Source of the DNA: Hymenobacter nivis | Lineage (GTDB): Bacteria > Bacteroidota > Bacteroidia > Cytophagales > Hymenobacteraceae | NCBI RefSeq assembly: GCF_003149515.1 | Contig: NZ_CP029145.1 | Span: 4,898,001-4,962,000 of the forward strand | Direction of reading: 5' to 3' | Length of the DNA stretch: 64,000 nt | Part shown: piece by piece, positions 16,912 to 26,799 of the stretch | How positions within the stretch are numbered: the first letter of the stretch is position 1 | Layout of the letters: each line of letters starts with the position of its first letter | Translations under genes and position numbers: made by a program | The notes under the pieces: generated by a model | What the model was told of the DNA's origin: nothing | Seen by the model: the letters and a program-made list of their open reading frames with translations, nothing else | Databases searched by the model: none

Positions 16912-17799
16912 CTAAGATAGGTTGAAAAGATAGTGAAGCTCGACTTCGAGCGGGGTGCAGTAGCCCAGGGCGGAGTGCAGCCGTTGGGTGTTGTAGTAGT
17001 GGTCGAGGTACTCGGCTAGTTCGAGCCGGGCTTCTTCCACGTCGGCAAAGCAGGCTCCGCGGGGCAGCAACTCGGTTTTGAGCGTGCTCCAGCCGCTCTC
17101 GGCCAGCGCGTTATCGTAGGGGTTGCCGGGCCGGCTCAGGCTGGCAATGGCCTGGGTGCGGTCCAGTAGGGTGGTAAAGGCCTCGCTGGTGTACTGGCTG
17201 CCGCGGTCGGCATGCACGAGCAGACCGGGCGGGGGCTGGCAAACGGCCACCGCCCGGTTAAAGGCGGTCAGCATCGAGTCCGTATCCAGCGACTCGCTCA
17301 CGTGCCAGCCCACCACGCGCCGGGAGAAGGCATCGCGCCAGCACGCCAGGTAGGCCCACTGACCGGTGGCCAGCGCCAGGTAGGTGATGTCGCCGACCCA
17401 AATTTGATTGGGGGCCGTGGCCGCAGGCCAGGTGGCTAACTTGTTCGCAGCGGCCACGGCCTGCGGGTTAGCCTGGGTGGTGCGCGGGGGCCGGGAGCTG
17501 GCGCGGGTGCATCGGGCGCGTAAGCCGCTGGTGCTGAGACAGACGTGCAGCCGCTGCCGGCCTACCGCGTGGCCTTCGCGCCGCAGTTGGGCCCGCAGCC
17601 GGCGGCCATAACGGCCAGCATGGGTGGTAAACACGCGCTGGGCGGCTACTTGCCAAGCAGGCAGCACTGGCTCTTGTCTCAGCACGGGCACGCGCTTACA
17701 CCAGGCATAGTAGCCGCTGGTACTGACACCCAGCAGCTGGCACTGCTGCCACACGGGCCAGCAGGAAGCATGTAAGGCCATGAAAGCGAAGCGTTTCAT
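16912..17799 (-). CDS. IS3-family transposase OrfB (type C)
   Basis: 295 residues with the full integrase core: Asp in IWVGDITYLAL, Asp in LVHADRGSQYT, Glu in NALAESGWSTLKTE. The ATG overlaps the orfA stop (ATGA). From about residue 56 to the end it is identical to the protein encoded at 58332-59054. Confidence 0.92.
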   Translation of the reverse strand: MKRFAFMALHASCWPVWQQCQLLGVSTSGYYAWCKRVPVLRQEPVLPAWQVAAQRVFTTHAGRYGRRLRAQLRREGHAVGRQRLHVCLSTSGLRARCTRASSRPPRTTQANPQAVAAANKLATWPAATAPNQIWVGDITYLALATGQWAYLACWRDAFSRRVVGWHVSESLDTDSMLTAFNRAVAVCQPPPGLLVHADRGSQYTSEAFTTLLDRTQAIASLSRPGNPYDNALAESGWSTLKTELLPRGACFADVEEARLELAEYLDHYYNTQRLHSALGYCTPLEVELHYLFNLS

Positions 17800-18104
17800 C
17801 GGCCCGTCGGTTGCGAGAAGATGGTCAGCGCTTTTTTTAAAATGTCGCGCTCCATTTCCGCGCGGGCCAATTGGGCCCGTAACTGCTTGTTTTCCTGCGC
17901 CAGCGCTTCACTTCCTGCTGGACGAGCGGCTTGGGCGCGGGCGGCCCGTACCCACTTGCCCAACACGGCCTCGCTCATGCCCAACGCCTGTGCGACCCGC
18001 GTCGCCGCTTGCCCATCCTGGCTTACGCGGCGAACCGCCTCGGTCCGAAAGGCCGCATCATACTTCGTTCGCTGCCGTCCGTCGGCTGGTTTTGCTGCTT
18101 CCAT
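17796..18104 (-). CDS. IS3-family OrfA (type C)
   Basis: 102 residues: HTH_Tnp_1 (KYDAAFRTEAVRRVSQDGQAATRVAQALGMSEAVLGKWV) and a coiled coil (LAQENKQLRAQLARAEMERDILKKA). The A7 run in the ILKKA codons is the probable -1 frameshift site for OrfAB synthesis. Confidence 0.9.
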   Translation of the reverse strand: MEAAKPADGRQRTKYDAAFRTEAVRRVSQDGQAATRVAQALGMSEAVLGKWVRAARAQAARPAGSEALAQENKQLRAQLARAEMERDILKKALTIFSQPTGR

Positions 18105-18199
18105 GACAAGGGAAAGTTACTTTCTCCGTGTCCATTTTTACCCGACCACCTCGATGCAGTATTAGACGAATTGTCAGAAAATGCTAACTTAAACAACCT

Positions 18200-18835
18200 C
18201 TAAGCTTGCACCATGCCGTACTGCTTCAGTACGTCGGCGGGCACGCCGGTCCAGCGGTTGGGCGCGTTGCCGACGTAGCCAATGTCGGCCATGCCCATCT
18301 TGCTGGTAAAGAAGCCCGTGGCCGTGAGGTCGCGCATCCGGTTGAAGAACGTCACGCCCGGCAGCATATCGCGGGTGGCCCGCTTGGGGTAGGCAATTTT
18401 GGTCACCATTGCCAGCTGCTGCGGTGCGGCACACCCCACAAACGGCTGGCCGTAGCGCGTGGCACACTGCAAGTCCAGCCAGCGCAGCCCGCCGCGCAGG
18501 GGCAGCTGGTGCTCAGGGATATCCTTGACGATGAACTCCATAAACTCCGGCACCTTGGCGTCGGACGCACTCCCCGACTTTGCGTCTTTGGGAATGATGA
18601 TGTCCGCCAGGACCGTGATGGTAGCCATTTCGTGCGGCGTGAAGAACGTTTCGGCGTGCAGCGCTTTGTCGCGGGCTATTTCAAACGGCTGCCGTCCGGC
18701 TTCGTCGGCAGCCGCATCGGCTGGCTTGGGGGCCCTGGGGGGCGCCTGGGCCGTATCGGGGCGGCAGCCGTCGAGCAGAAAGCCAGTGGCGAGGGTGGCT
18801 AGGCCGATGGCCTTTAAGGATTCGCGTCTTTTCAT
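18200..18835 (-). CDS. Gluconate 2-dehydrogenase subunit 3 family lipoprotein
   Basis: 211 residues. The N-terminus has a twin-arginine-like start (KRRESLKAIG) and a lipobox with Cys at residue 24 (LLDGC), so it is exported and probably lipid-anchored. The body matches the small subunit family that partners GMC oxidoreductases (HEMATITVLADIIIPKDAKSG, VPEFMEFIVKDIP, GLRWLDLQCATRYG). It likely acts as export chaperone or structural partner of the GMC enzyme encoded 18 bp upstream. It is the last gene of the - strand cluster and is followed by an IS3 element. Confidence 0.9.
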   Translation of the reverse strand: MKRRESLKAIGLATLATGFLLDGCRPDTAQAPPRAPKPADAAADEAGRQPFEIARDKALHAETFFTPHEMATITVLADIIIPKDAKSGSASDAKVPEFMEFIVKDIPEHQLPLRGGLRWLDLQCATRYGQPFVGCAAPQQLAMVTKIAYPKRATRDMLPGVTFFNRMRDLTATGFFTSKMGMADIGYVGNAPNRWTGVPADVLKQYGMVQA

Positions 18836-18853
18836 CGGAATAAGAAAAAAAAG

Positions 18854-20596
18854 CTACAGGCTGGCGCGCTGGCGCTGGTCCAAAATATACTCGCTGGTGC
18901 GCATGGACAGGGCCAGGATGGTCCAGGTGGCGTTTTTGTCGCCCTGCTGTACAAACGGGGAAGCATCCACTACGAACAGGTTGCGGCAGTCGTGGGCCTG
19001 GCACCACTTGTTCAGGGCCGACTTCTGGGGGTCGTCGCCCATGCGCACCGTGCCCACTTCGTGGATGATGCGGCCAGGGGCCTCCAGGCCGTAGTTGGTG
19101 TCGGCGCCCGGAATTTTGGAGGTGATGATGCCTCCCATTTCGTGCATGATGGACTGAAAGGTTTCCTGCATGTGCTTGGCCTGCTTGACCTCGGCATCGG
19201 TCCACTTGTAGTGAAATTTCAGGACCGGAATGCCGTACTTGTCCACCACGTCGGGATCAATTTCGCAGTAGTTGTCCTCCCGCGCAATGGCCGTGCCGCG
19301 GCCCGCCATGCCCACCTGCGTGCCATAAAAGCGGCGGTAGTCGTCCTTGAGCGAGGCCCCGAAGCCGCCGGGCTCCTGCAATTTGCCGTCGCGGCCGGGC
19401 ACTAGGCCGTTCAGGTTCTGGATGCCATGGCCGAAGCCGTAGGCCGGCATGTGCATCCCGCCGCCGTACTCGATGTGGTAGCCACGGGGGAAGTCCAACT
19501 TTTTGTTATCCAGCCACCACGGCGTGTAGATGTGCACGCTGCCCACCCCGTCCTCGTTGTAGCGCTTGCGGTCCATGAGCTGGGGCAAAAAGCCGCCCAG
19601 GCTGGCCCCAGTCGAGTCGTGCAGGTACTTGCCCACCACGCCGCTGCTGTTGGCCAGGCCGTTGGGGTGGCTGGGCGATTTGGAGTTGAGCAGCAGCCGC
19701 GCCGACTCGCCGGCGCTGGCCCCCAGAATAACGATTTTGGCCTTTACCTGGTACTCCTGCAAGTCGTTTTTGTCGACGTACGACACGCCGGTGGCCAGGC
19801 CGTTGGCCCCGGTCAGCACCTCGCGCACCATGGCGTTGGTAATGACCTTGAGGTTGCCGGTTTTCAGGGCCGGAATCACCAGGCACGACGAGGCCGAAAA
19901 GTCGCCGTAGACCTTGCAACTGCGCCCGCACTGCCCGCAGAAGAAGCAGGCGCCGCGGTCCTTGTTGCCGGGCAGGGCTTCCGTCAGCACCGAGCCCCGG
20001 CCGGGAATCACCGTCACGCCCGCCTTGGCCGCGCCCTGCTTGATGAACAGCTCGTTGAGGCGGGGCTTGGGCGGTGGCAGGAAGATGCCGTCGGGCTCGT
20101 TGGGCAGCCCCTCCACCGTGCCGTACACCCCAATCAGGCGGTCCACCTTGTCGTAGAACGGCTTCACCTCGTCGTAGGTAATGGGCCAGTCGTCGGTCAG
20201 GCCGTCCAGCTGGTGGCTCTTGAAATCCAGGGGCCCCATGCGCAGCGAAATGCGCCCCCAGTGGTTGGTGCGGCCGCCCAGCATCCGGGCCCGGAACCAG
20301 TTGAACTCGGTATTGTCCTTGGTCGTGTACGGCTCGCCGTCCAGCTCCCAGCCGCCGTAGGCGGCATCGAACTCGCCGAAGGGCCGGGTGGTGGCGGCCC
20401 CCCGGCGCGGCGACTCGTAGGAGAACTTGAGCTGGAGCGCGTCCTTCACGGGGTCGAAAAACGGGCCGGCTTCCAGCATCAGCACCTTCAGGCCGGCGTG
20501 GGCCAGCACGTAGCCGGCCATGCCGCCCCCGGCTCCCGAGCCCACCACAATGGCGTCGTAGACGGTGGGTGATTCCTTGATTTGAAAATTATCCAT
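18854..20596 (-). CDS. GMC-family FAD-dependent oxidoreductase
   Basis: 580 residues. An N-terminal dinucleotide-binding motif (YDAIVVGSGAGGGMAGYVLAHAG) binds FAD. A cysteine-rich segment (CFFCGQCGRSC) lies near residue 220. The C-terminal GMC motifs (HEVGTVRMGDD and VVDASPFVQQGDKNATWTILALSMR) hold the catalytic His/Asn region. Together with the neighbouring DUF1080 and subunit-3 genes it matches the Bacteroidota three-gene set linked to oxidation of glycosides at C3 of the sugar. It would act in the periplasm, exported with its partner subunit, and pass electrons onward. Substrate assignment is inferred from context. Confidence 0.9.
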   Translation of the reverse strand: MDNFQIKESPTVYDAIVVGSGAGGGMAGYVLAHAGLKVLMLEAGPFFDPVKDALQLKFSYESPRRGAATTRPFGEFDAAYGGWELDGEPYTTKDNTEFNWFRARMLGGRTNHWGRISLRMGPLDFKSHQLDGLTDDWPITYDEVKPFYDKVDRLIGVYGTVEGLPNEPDGIFLPPPKPRLNELFIKQGAAKAGVTVIPGRGSVLTEALPGNKDRGACFFCGQCGRSCKVYGDFSASSCLVIPALKTGNLKVITNAMVREVLTGANGLATGVSYVDKNDLQEYQVKAKIVILGASAGESARLLLNSKSPSHPNGLANSSGVVGKYLHDSTGASLGGFLPQLMDRKRYNEDGVGSVHIYTPWWLDNKKLDFPRGYHIEYGGGMHMPAYGFGHGIQNLNGLVPGRDGKLQEPGGFGASLKDDYRRFYGTQVGMAGRGTAIAREDNYCEIDPDVVDKYGIPVLKFHYKWTDAEVKQAKHMQETFQSIMHEMGGIITSKIPGADTNYGLEAPGRIIHEVGTVRMGDDPQKSALNKWCQAHDCRNLFVVDASPFVQQGDKNATWTILALSMRTSEYILDQRQRASL

Positions 20597-20611
20597 GCGT
20601 GCCGGGGCGGG

Positions 20612-21298
20612 TTAGAGTTGCTCGATGGTGAGGGCCCGGAAGGCCACCTGGTGGCCGTGGTCTTGCAGGGCGATGTGGCCCTTGGGGTAGGCCCCGAAGT
20701 TCTTCCACGTCTTGAACTTGCTGCTCTCTATCAGGGCTTTCCACGCGGGGCTGCCCATCTGCACGTCTACCGTTTTGATGTTGTTCAGGAAGAAGGTGAG
20801 GTGGCCGTTTTGCTTGCGCAGCTTCACCCGGTTCCACTCGCCGGCGGGCTTGGCGGCGTCTTTGGGCGGGGCCACCATGTCGTAGAGGGCCCCGGCCAGG
20901 TGGGTGGCTTTTTTGTTGTCTTCCGCTTCTTTGTTGTCGAGCACCTGCATTTCGATGCCCGTTTCGTAAGTGGCTGCGAAGGCGGAGTCCTCGTGCACCC
21001 CGAAGATGATGCCGCTGTTGCCCCCCGGCGAAATTTTCCACTCCAGGTTCAGCTCGAAGTTTTCGTACTCGCCGTCCGTCACTAAATCGCCCTGCCCGGG
21101 TGCCTTAGGGTTCAGTTGCAGGGCCCCGCCCACCACTCCCCAGGCCGGCTCGGCCGTAGGCTTCAGGTAAACATGCCAGCCATGAGTGGTCTTACCGTCA
21201 AACAAAACTTGTGGCTTTGACCTGACAGGCGGTTTTTGCGTGAATGCCGCCAGGTTAAAAACAACTAAGGCTAATAGGATACTCAGGAAGGTCTTCAT
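20612..21298 (-). CDS. DUF1080 (3-keto-disaccharide hydrolase-like) secreted protein
   Basis: 228 residues with a signal peptide (MKTFLSILLALVVFNLAAFTQ). The concanavalin-like DUF1080 fold is indicated by QVLFDGKTTHGWHVY, GDLVTDGEYENFELNLEWKISPGGNSGIIFGV, YETGIEMQVLDN and WNRVKLRKQNGHLTFFLNN. Members have been linked to cleavage of glycosides whose sugar has been oxidised at C3. It is 15 bp upstream of the GMC gene, so oxidation and cleavage are probably coupled in one operon. Confidence 0.88.
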   Translation of the reverse strand: MKTFLSILLALVVFNLAAFTQKPPVRSKPQVLFDGKTTHGWHVYLKPTAEPAWGVVGGALQLNPKAPGQGDLVTDGEYENFELNLEWKISPGGNSGIIFGVHEDSAFAATYETGIEMQVLDNKEAEDNKKATHLAGALYDMVAPPKDAAKPAGEWNRVKLRKQNGHLTFFLNNIKTVDVQMGSPAWKALIESSKFKTWKNFGAYPKGHIALQDHGHQVAFRALTIEQL

Positions 21299-21479
21299 GT
21301 GCGGGGAGCCCGGAAGGGATTGGCTATTAATGAGGTGTGAGTTATTAAAGATAAGGCGTTAAATATCGCCGAGGCAAGCGGCGCGTGTCATGGCGTCGCC
21401 TGTGCCAAGTGCAGACCCAGCGCATCCAGTTCATCGGGCCAGGCCAGGCCGCCTACCAGGGCTAAGGTTGCTCGCCGCA

Positions 21480-23959
21480 TCAGTACGCCGCCAGCTTGCG
21501 GGCCAGTATTTTCATGAAGTAGCCACCCACTACGGAGCGGGCCTGGAAGCCCTACTGCTGGGCATCGGTGGTTTCGTGCCAGTCGGTGAGGGACACGCGG
21601 GTGGGGTGTCGTTAGCAAACTGCCAGATGGGAGCGATCAAGGCCGCGAAGTCGGCCGGGTTGTCGGCCAGCATGGCGGTCCACAGCGTCCAGTCCGACTT
21701 GGTGTATGTACGGCGGCTGTCGAGGGGCAGGCCGTATTTCTGCTGGTGCATCAGGCAAAACGCTACTTCCTGCCGCGTTACTTCCGGGGAAGAGATTTTC
21801 AAGTCCAAGATATTGTCCCACAATAGGTTGTGCTTTTGACTCCACGAGCCGGCGGGCTTGTCGAACGTCAGGGCGTAGTAGTCGCCATCCTAGGCCATAG
21901 CCACCCAGCGCTTGGCGTAGTCGCGGGTCAGGGTCGTGTACTCATTGGCGGTAGCGATGTCGCCGAGTTACCGGGCCAGCTGGCCGTGGCAGGCGATGCC
22001 CATGATGGCCTTGGCCGAAAGGTTGGCATTGCGGGCCAGGTGGCCGGCGAAGTCGTCGGTGCAGAGCTGGTTGGCCGGGTCCAGGCCGTCGCGCTTGAGG
22101 TAGCCCACCCAGTGGGTGAGCGTAGACCAGTGGTCGCGGGCGAAGTCGGACTTGCCGTCCAGACGCACGGCGGCAGCGTTCATAATCAGTACGTTGCCGG
22201 CCTCCTCCACCGGCATGTCCTCGCCGTAGAGCTGTCCGTTGGCCTTCGGGTACGGGCCCAGGTCGTGGGCCGGGAGGCCCTTTTTCCAGCGGCCCGACTC
22301 GCTGTACTCGAAGATGCCGCGCAGCATCCCCTTGGCCAGTGCACTGTTGTACAGCAAAAAAAGCGGCTCTGACGGGTACGTCACATCCACGGTGTTGATG
22401 AAGCAGCCGGAGAGGTTTTCCCTCGAGAAGAACAGCAACTCACCCTTGGGCCCAGCTACGATGCTGTGGGCCGCAATGGACTGGTGGTAAGCCAACTGGT
22501 AAAGGTCGGCGTATTTAGGCCCCCCGGCGGCCGGCGCGTCGGCGTACAGCTACTGGCCGAAGGCGGTGGCTTTCTGGCGCAGGCGGGCGTAGTCGGCCTC
22601 GGCGGCGGCCAGGGCCTGCTCCATAGTCGTGGCCGGGCCGCGCCGCCACCAGGGGCGCAAGTTCTGGCCAAAGTACTGGACGGCGTACTGCTCGTCGTAG
22701 CCCAGTAGTAGGTGCTTTTCGACGGGCTGGGCGGCCACGTGGCCCAGGTCGAGCACGGCGGCCTGGGCCACGCGCTGCGCCGGTACCGCGCAGGCGGGCC
22801 CGGCCGCGGGCAGAGCCCTGGTACTGGCAAACGTAGTTTTGAGGATCTGGGGCACGCCGGTGCCGAGTAGGGCCCCCACCGGCGCGGCCAGGTAGGCGTA
22901 GCCCCAGTCGATGCGGCGGCCGTCGCCGGTTTTGGCCAGCACGGGCTGGGCAACGGTGCCCAGCGCCTGCCAGCGCAGGGGCCCGGCCGCGCCGGCGCGG
23001 GCCGCTACCTCCTGGTAGGGCGTGTCGCTGGCCAGGGTGCCGGCCTCGGCCAACAATACCTGGGTGGGGTGGGGCTGGCCGTTAGGGGCGACGGCGGTGA
23101 AGGTGACGTAGCTGACGGGGCGGGCCACGGTTTCCAGTTCGTTGAGCAGCAGCGAGGAGAGGAAGTTGACCGTGAGCCGCACCGGGCTGGCGGCGAAGGT
23201 GGAGGTAGTTTGGGTGGCCGCCACGGCCACGCCCATCTGGCGGGCCGTGGGCAGGCGCGGGGCGGGCAGCTCTTCATAGAGACCGGCATCGAGGTGGGCC
23301 CCGCTCTGGGGGTTGGCGCAGTTCAGGGCCAGCACGTTATCGCCCTGGCACAGGGCGGCGCGGCCAGCGGCGGGCACGTCGATGTGGTCGCACTGGCCGT
23401 CGGCCCCGGCCCGTTTGGTCAGCAGCACCCCATTGAGGTACACCTCTGCGTTGTCGTCGTGCCAGAGCAGCACCACGAAGGCCCCGGCGAGATTCGCTTT
23501 GCGCCGTACCCACACGTCGCGTCCGGTCCAGGCCGTGCCGGGCCGACCGGGCTCACTCTTGAAGGGGGCCGGCCCGGTTTTCCAGCCCATAGAATTGGCA
23601 AGAGCAGGCCGCTTCCAGCCCGCCACTGGCTGCTGAAACGTGTAGCGGACCGGGTACGACTGCTCCTCCGCCATCGCGAAAGTAGTCCGGTACCCGGAGG
23701 CTCCCTGGCCCAGAAACTGGTAGGCCCGGCCGTCCACCCGCACCACGACCTCCAGGGCCTGGGGCTTGCCAGCCCAGTAGCGGGTGGGGGCGGCCGTCAG
23801 CGTAGCCTGAAACGCCCACACGCTGAAGTAGGGCGTGTGCGTGATGAGCGGGTAGGCCGCCGCCCTGGCCCTGGGCGCAGGGCCAGCGGCAAAACGGATA
23901 GTTTCAGCGTTTTCAGGGGGTGGGAATAGTAGTGGCCGGTAGATTAGACGGCCGGGCAA
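21480..23959 (-). pseudogene. Glutaminase GtaA-like (DUF5127/DUF4965/DUF1793) gene, decayed
   Basis: One long frame from 23959 encodes the N-terminal DUF5127-type part (AAYPLITHTPYFSVWAF, AEVYLNGVLLTKR) and the six-hairpin C-terminal part (YHQSIAAHSIVAGPKGELLFFSRENLSG, CINTVDVTYPSEPLFLLYN, DDFAGHLARNANLSAKAIMGI, LWDNILDLKISS). In-frame stops occur at 22550-22552, 21968-21970 and about 21889. A one-base deletion near 21600 shifts the last segment (SLTDWHETTDAQQ, then a further stop, GFQARSVVGGYFMKIL). The lesions are spread over the gene, so this is a true pseudogene rather than a single sequencing error. It sits inside an otherwise intact mannan locus. Confidence 0.85.
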
Positions 23960-23987
23960 TCCTTTCCCCGGCCGGGCAGCAAAAAAC

Positions 23988-25403
23988 TCATGTTAGCAGC
24001 TGGGGCTTTTCCTGGTACACCTTCCAGAGGAACTCGCCGAAGATGGTGTTGGCCCAGGCAAACCAGGCGCGGGTGAATTTCTTGGGGTCGTCCTTATTGA
24101 ACGACTCGTGCATATAGCCCGTGCCGGCGTGGGTGGTTTTGAGGGCTTGCACGCAGGCGCGAATCTCGGCGTCGTCGGTGCTGGTGAGGCCGCGGGTGGT
24201 GATGGCGATGGGCCAAATCATGTCCTGCCCCACGTGGGGGCCCCCGATGCCCTCGGCCGCCGTGCCCTTGAAGAAGAACGGGTTGGCGCTGGAGAGCAGG
24301 AACTTGCGCGTGTTCTGGTACACGGGGTCGGTGGCGGGCAGGGCCCCCAGGTAGGGCAGGGCCACGAGGCTGGGCACGTTGGCGTCGTCCATCAGCACCT
24401 GGCTGCCGAAGCCGTCCACTTCGTAGGCGTAAATTTTGCCGTGCTGGGGGTGGTCCACCACCGCGTACTGGCGAAGGGCGGCTTCCACCTCGTCGGCCAG
24501 GGCCCCCAGCTCGCCGGCGGTTTTGGCGTCCTTAGCCAGGGCCGTCATCATCTCGGCGGCCTGGCGCAAGCTGGTCACGGCGAAGAAGTTGCTGGGCACC
24601 AGGAAGGAGTAGAGGGTGGCGTCGTCGCTGGGCCGGAACGCTGAGCAGATGAGCCCCACCGGGTGCACCGGGTAGCCGTAGCCGCTCATGGGCTGGGTGT
24701 CGGTAGCGTTGGTGGTATTGCGCTGGAAGTGGTAGGGCCCCCGGCCGTCTTTGCGCTGCTGGGCCCGAAAGGTTTGCAGCGTGGCCTGCACGGCCTGCTG
24801 CCACTGGGCGTCGAAGGGCGCGGCGTCGTTGGTCGTTTTCCAGTAGTGGTAGGCCAGGCGGATGGGGTAGCAAAGCGAGTCGATTTCCCACTTGCGCTCG
24901 TGCACGCCGGGCTGCATGGCGGTGCGGTCGGTTTTCCACTCGCCCACCTTCGTGGCGTCGCCGTAAAAAGCGTTGGCGTAGGGGTCCTTGATGATGCAGC
25001 GCGTCTGGCGGTTAATCACGCCGGCCACCAGCTGGCGCAGCTCGGCATCGCGGCCCACGAACTGCAAGTAGGGCCACACCTGGGCCGAGCTGTCGCGCAG
25101 CCACATGGCGTCGATGTCGCCGGTGATGACGTAGGTATCGGGCCGGCCGTCGCGCAGGGCGTAGGTCACGGTGGTGTCGAGCGTGCTCGGGAAGCAGTTC
25201 TCAAACAACCAGCCCAGCTCGGGGTCCTTCACCTTTTTCTTGAATTCGGCGATGGCGCTTTCCACGGCCTTGCTGCGGAACTTGCGGGTGGCCAACGCGG
25301 GGCGCACCGTGGGGAAGGCGGGGGGGGAGGCGGCCCAGGCGGGGCTGGCGTAGTACGCGGCCCCCAGCAGGGCCGTGTTCTGAAGAAAAATACGACGGTT
25401 CAT
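23988..25403 (-). CDS. GH125 exo-alpha-1,6-mannosidase
   Basis: 471 residues of the former DUF1237 family, now GH125, a metal-independent inverting exo-alpha-1,6-mannosidase. It has a signal peptide (RRIFLQNTALLGAAYYASPAWA). Family landmarks are GWLFENCFPSTLDTTV, TGDIDAMWLRDSSAQVWPY, KWEIDSLCYPIRLAYHYWK, SGYGYPVHPVGLICSAFRPSDDA and a C-terminal HAGTGYMHESFNKDDP. It would trim alpha-1,6-linked mannooligosaccharides, the expected products of the GH76 enzyme encoded 41 bp upstream. It is full length, and the start chosen gives an immediate signal peptide. Confidence 0.93.
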   Translation of the reverse strand: MNRRIFLQNTALLGAAYYASPAWAASPPAFPTVRPALATRKFRSKAVESAIAEFKKKVKDPELGWLFENCFPSTLDTTVTYALRDGRPDTYVITGDIDAMWLRDSSAQVWPYLQFVGRDAELRQLVAGVINRQTRCIIKDPYANAFYGDATKVGEWKTDRTAMQPGVHERKWEIDSLCYPIRLAYHYWKTTNDAAPFDAQWQQAVQATLQTFRAQQRKDGRGPYHFQRNTTNATDTQPMSGYGYPVHPVGLICSAFRPSDDATLYSFLVPSNFFAVTSLRQAAEMMTALAKDAKTAGELGALADEVEAALRQYAVVDHPQHGKIYAYEVDGFGSQVLMDDANVPSLVALPYLGALPATDPVYQNTRKFLLSSANPFFFKGTAAEGIGGPHVGQDMIWPIAITTRGLTSTDDAEIRACVQALKTTHAGTGYMHESFNKDDPKKFTRAWFAWANTIFGEFLWKVYQEKPQLLT

Positions 25404-25444
25404 GAAGCGAAAATGGGGATGGGCGAACGGGCAACCAATCCGGG

Positions 25445-26587
25445 TTACAAAATATGCCGGGCTTGCAGTTCAGCCAGGGCCTCCAGCAGCATCACGCCGC
25501 TCATTTCCGTGGAGGCGTCCACGGGGTCGGTGGGCAGGGCCGCCCAGCTGGTGCCAAACAGGTACTGCGGGCGGCGGGTGGCGTGCTGGCCAAGGCTTTG
25601 GCCGTTGGTTGCCAAAAAGCGCGCGTAGCTGGCCCGGCTGGCCGCGCTCGTGGCGGGCTCGATGGCCAGCGAGGTCAGGTAGCGTACCAGAATGCCCTTG
25701 AACAGGCCCCCATCGCGGCTGTTCTCGTTGCGCAGAATGCCGTTGGGCGAGAGGATGGGGTCGGCCAGGGTGTAGGCCGCCGTGCGCTCGGCGCCGGCGA
25801 GGTAGCCGCGCTGCTTGGTGGCCTGGTACAGGGCCAGCCCGGCGCCGATGTACACGCCCTGGTTGTATGTGAAGTGCATCCGCTTGTCAATCTGCCCGTC
25901 GCCCTTGCCGTTCACGCCGTCCCAGACCAGGCCGGTGGCGGGGTCCACCAGCGTTTTCTTTTCCCAGGCGTAGATTTTTTTCGCCCACGCCAGGTCCTCG
26001 GCGCGGTGGTCGAGCAGGTAGAACCGGGCCGCCAGAATGGCGGCGGGCGCGTTGGCGGGCGTGTTTTTGTAGCCGAGCTGCGTTTTGCGCCAGGCGATGC
26101 CCCCGCCCTGCTGCTCGTTCCAGCCGGTTTTAATATTGGCCCAGAGCAGGGCGGCCGTGGCGCGGTAGGCGGGGTCCTTGGTCAGCTCGAAGGCGCGCAG
26201 GCAAGCCAGGGCCTGCCACTCCATGTCGTCGTAATACTCGTTGAGGTACGTGTCGTGGTTCTGCGCCTTGGTGCCCACCTGCAACTGCTGCATCTGGGCC
26301 AGGTAGGCCGGGTTTTTGGTACGCTGGTAGCCGTCGAGCAGCACGTCGAGGCCGTGGGCCTGCCACCAGTAGTTGTAGTTGGCCTTGCCCGCGTTGTCCT
26401 CGCAGTAGTAGTGCTTGTCCGCGTCCCAGAAGTATTGGGTGAGGGCGGCCTGGGCCGAATCGGCCCGGGCGGCCCAGGCGATTGCGGGCATCTGCACGGG
26501 CTCCGGCGCGGGCGTCGGCGGAGTGAAGCTGAACAGCAGCCCGCCCAGCACGGCCGCGGCCACGCCGGGCCGGGCAACGCGGCTCAT
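25445..26587 (-). CDS. GH76 endo-alpha-1,6-mannanase
   Basis: 380 residues from the ATG at 26587. An in-frame ATG at 26659 adds 24 residues that do not look like a signal. The (alpha/alpha)6-barrel family signature includes the paired catalytic aspartates in EYYDDMEWQALA (D120, D121), preceded by YYCEDNAGKANYNYWWQAHGLDVLLD and followed by FTYNQGVYIGAGLALYQAT. It would cut the alpha-1,6-mannan backbone typical of fungal cell-wall mannan. Its neighbours GH125 and GH92 give the usual enzyme set for that substrate. Confidence 0.92.
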   Translation of the reverse strand: MSRVARPGVAAAVLGGLLFSFTPPTPAPEPVQMPAIAWAARADSAQAALTQYFWDADKHYYCEDNAGKANYNYWWQAHGLDVLLDGYQRTKNPAYLAQMQQLQVGTKAQNHDTYLNEYYDDMEWQALACLRAFELTKDPAYRATAALLWANIKTGWNEQQGGGIAWRKTQLGYKNTPANAPAAILAARFYLLDHRAEDLAWAKKIYAWEKKTLVDPATGLVWDGVNGKGDGQIDKRMHFTYNQGVYIGAGLALYQATKQRGYLAGAERTAAYTLADPILSPNGILRNENSRDGGLFKGILVRYLTSLAIEPATSAASRASYARFLATNGQSLGQHATRRPQYLFGTSWAALPTDPVDASTEMSGVMLLEALAELQARHIL

Positions 26588-26799
26588 TCTGCCGGCTGGC
26601 TGGGCCCCAAGGCCAGCCGGGCCGCGGCGATTGAGATCAGAAGTGAAATGAGAGAGCACAGGCGGAAGCGAATGAAAGGGCGAGGAGGTGCAAAGGCGGT
26701 TGGGGAGCGGTCAGCCGGGGGCCCCGGTCAACCGCTCCCCAACCATCTCATCTAATTGCCAGCAGCGGTTAGCCAGGCCAACGCGCCGCAGGCCGGGCG

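Larger units (their letters stand above)
16883..18152 (-). mobile_element. IS3-family element (type C), complete
   Basis: 1270 bp with inverted ends GAGGTGGTCGGGTTGAAATG and the complement of GAGGTGGTCGGGTAAAAATG. It carries intact orfA and orfB. No matching target duplication flanks it (CTTT on one side, GATG on the other), which suggests recombination after insertion. A near-identical but chimeric copy in the opposite orientation lies at 57797-59083. Confidence 0.88.

Noticed and set aside
18153..18199. Short tail reading DAVLDELSENANLNNL before a stop, next to the type C IS3 element
   Set aside because: It could be the end of a gene cut by the IS, but 16 codons are too few to assign, and it does not match the WYL fragment at the other IS copy.
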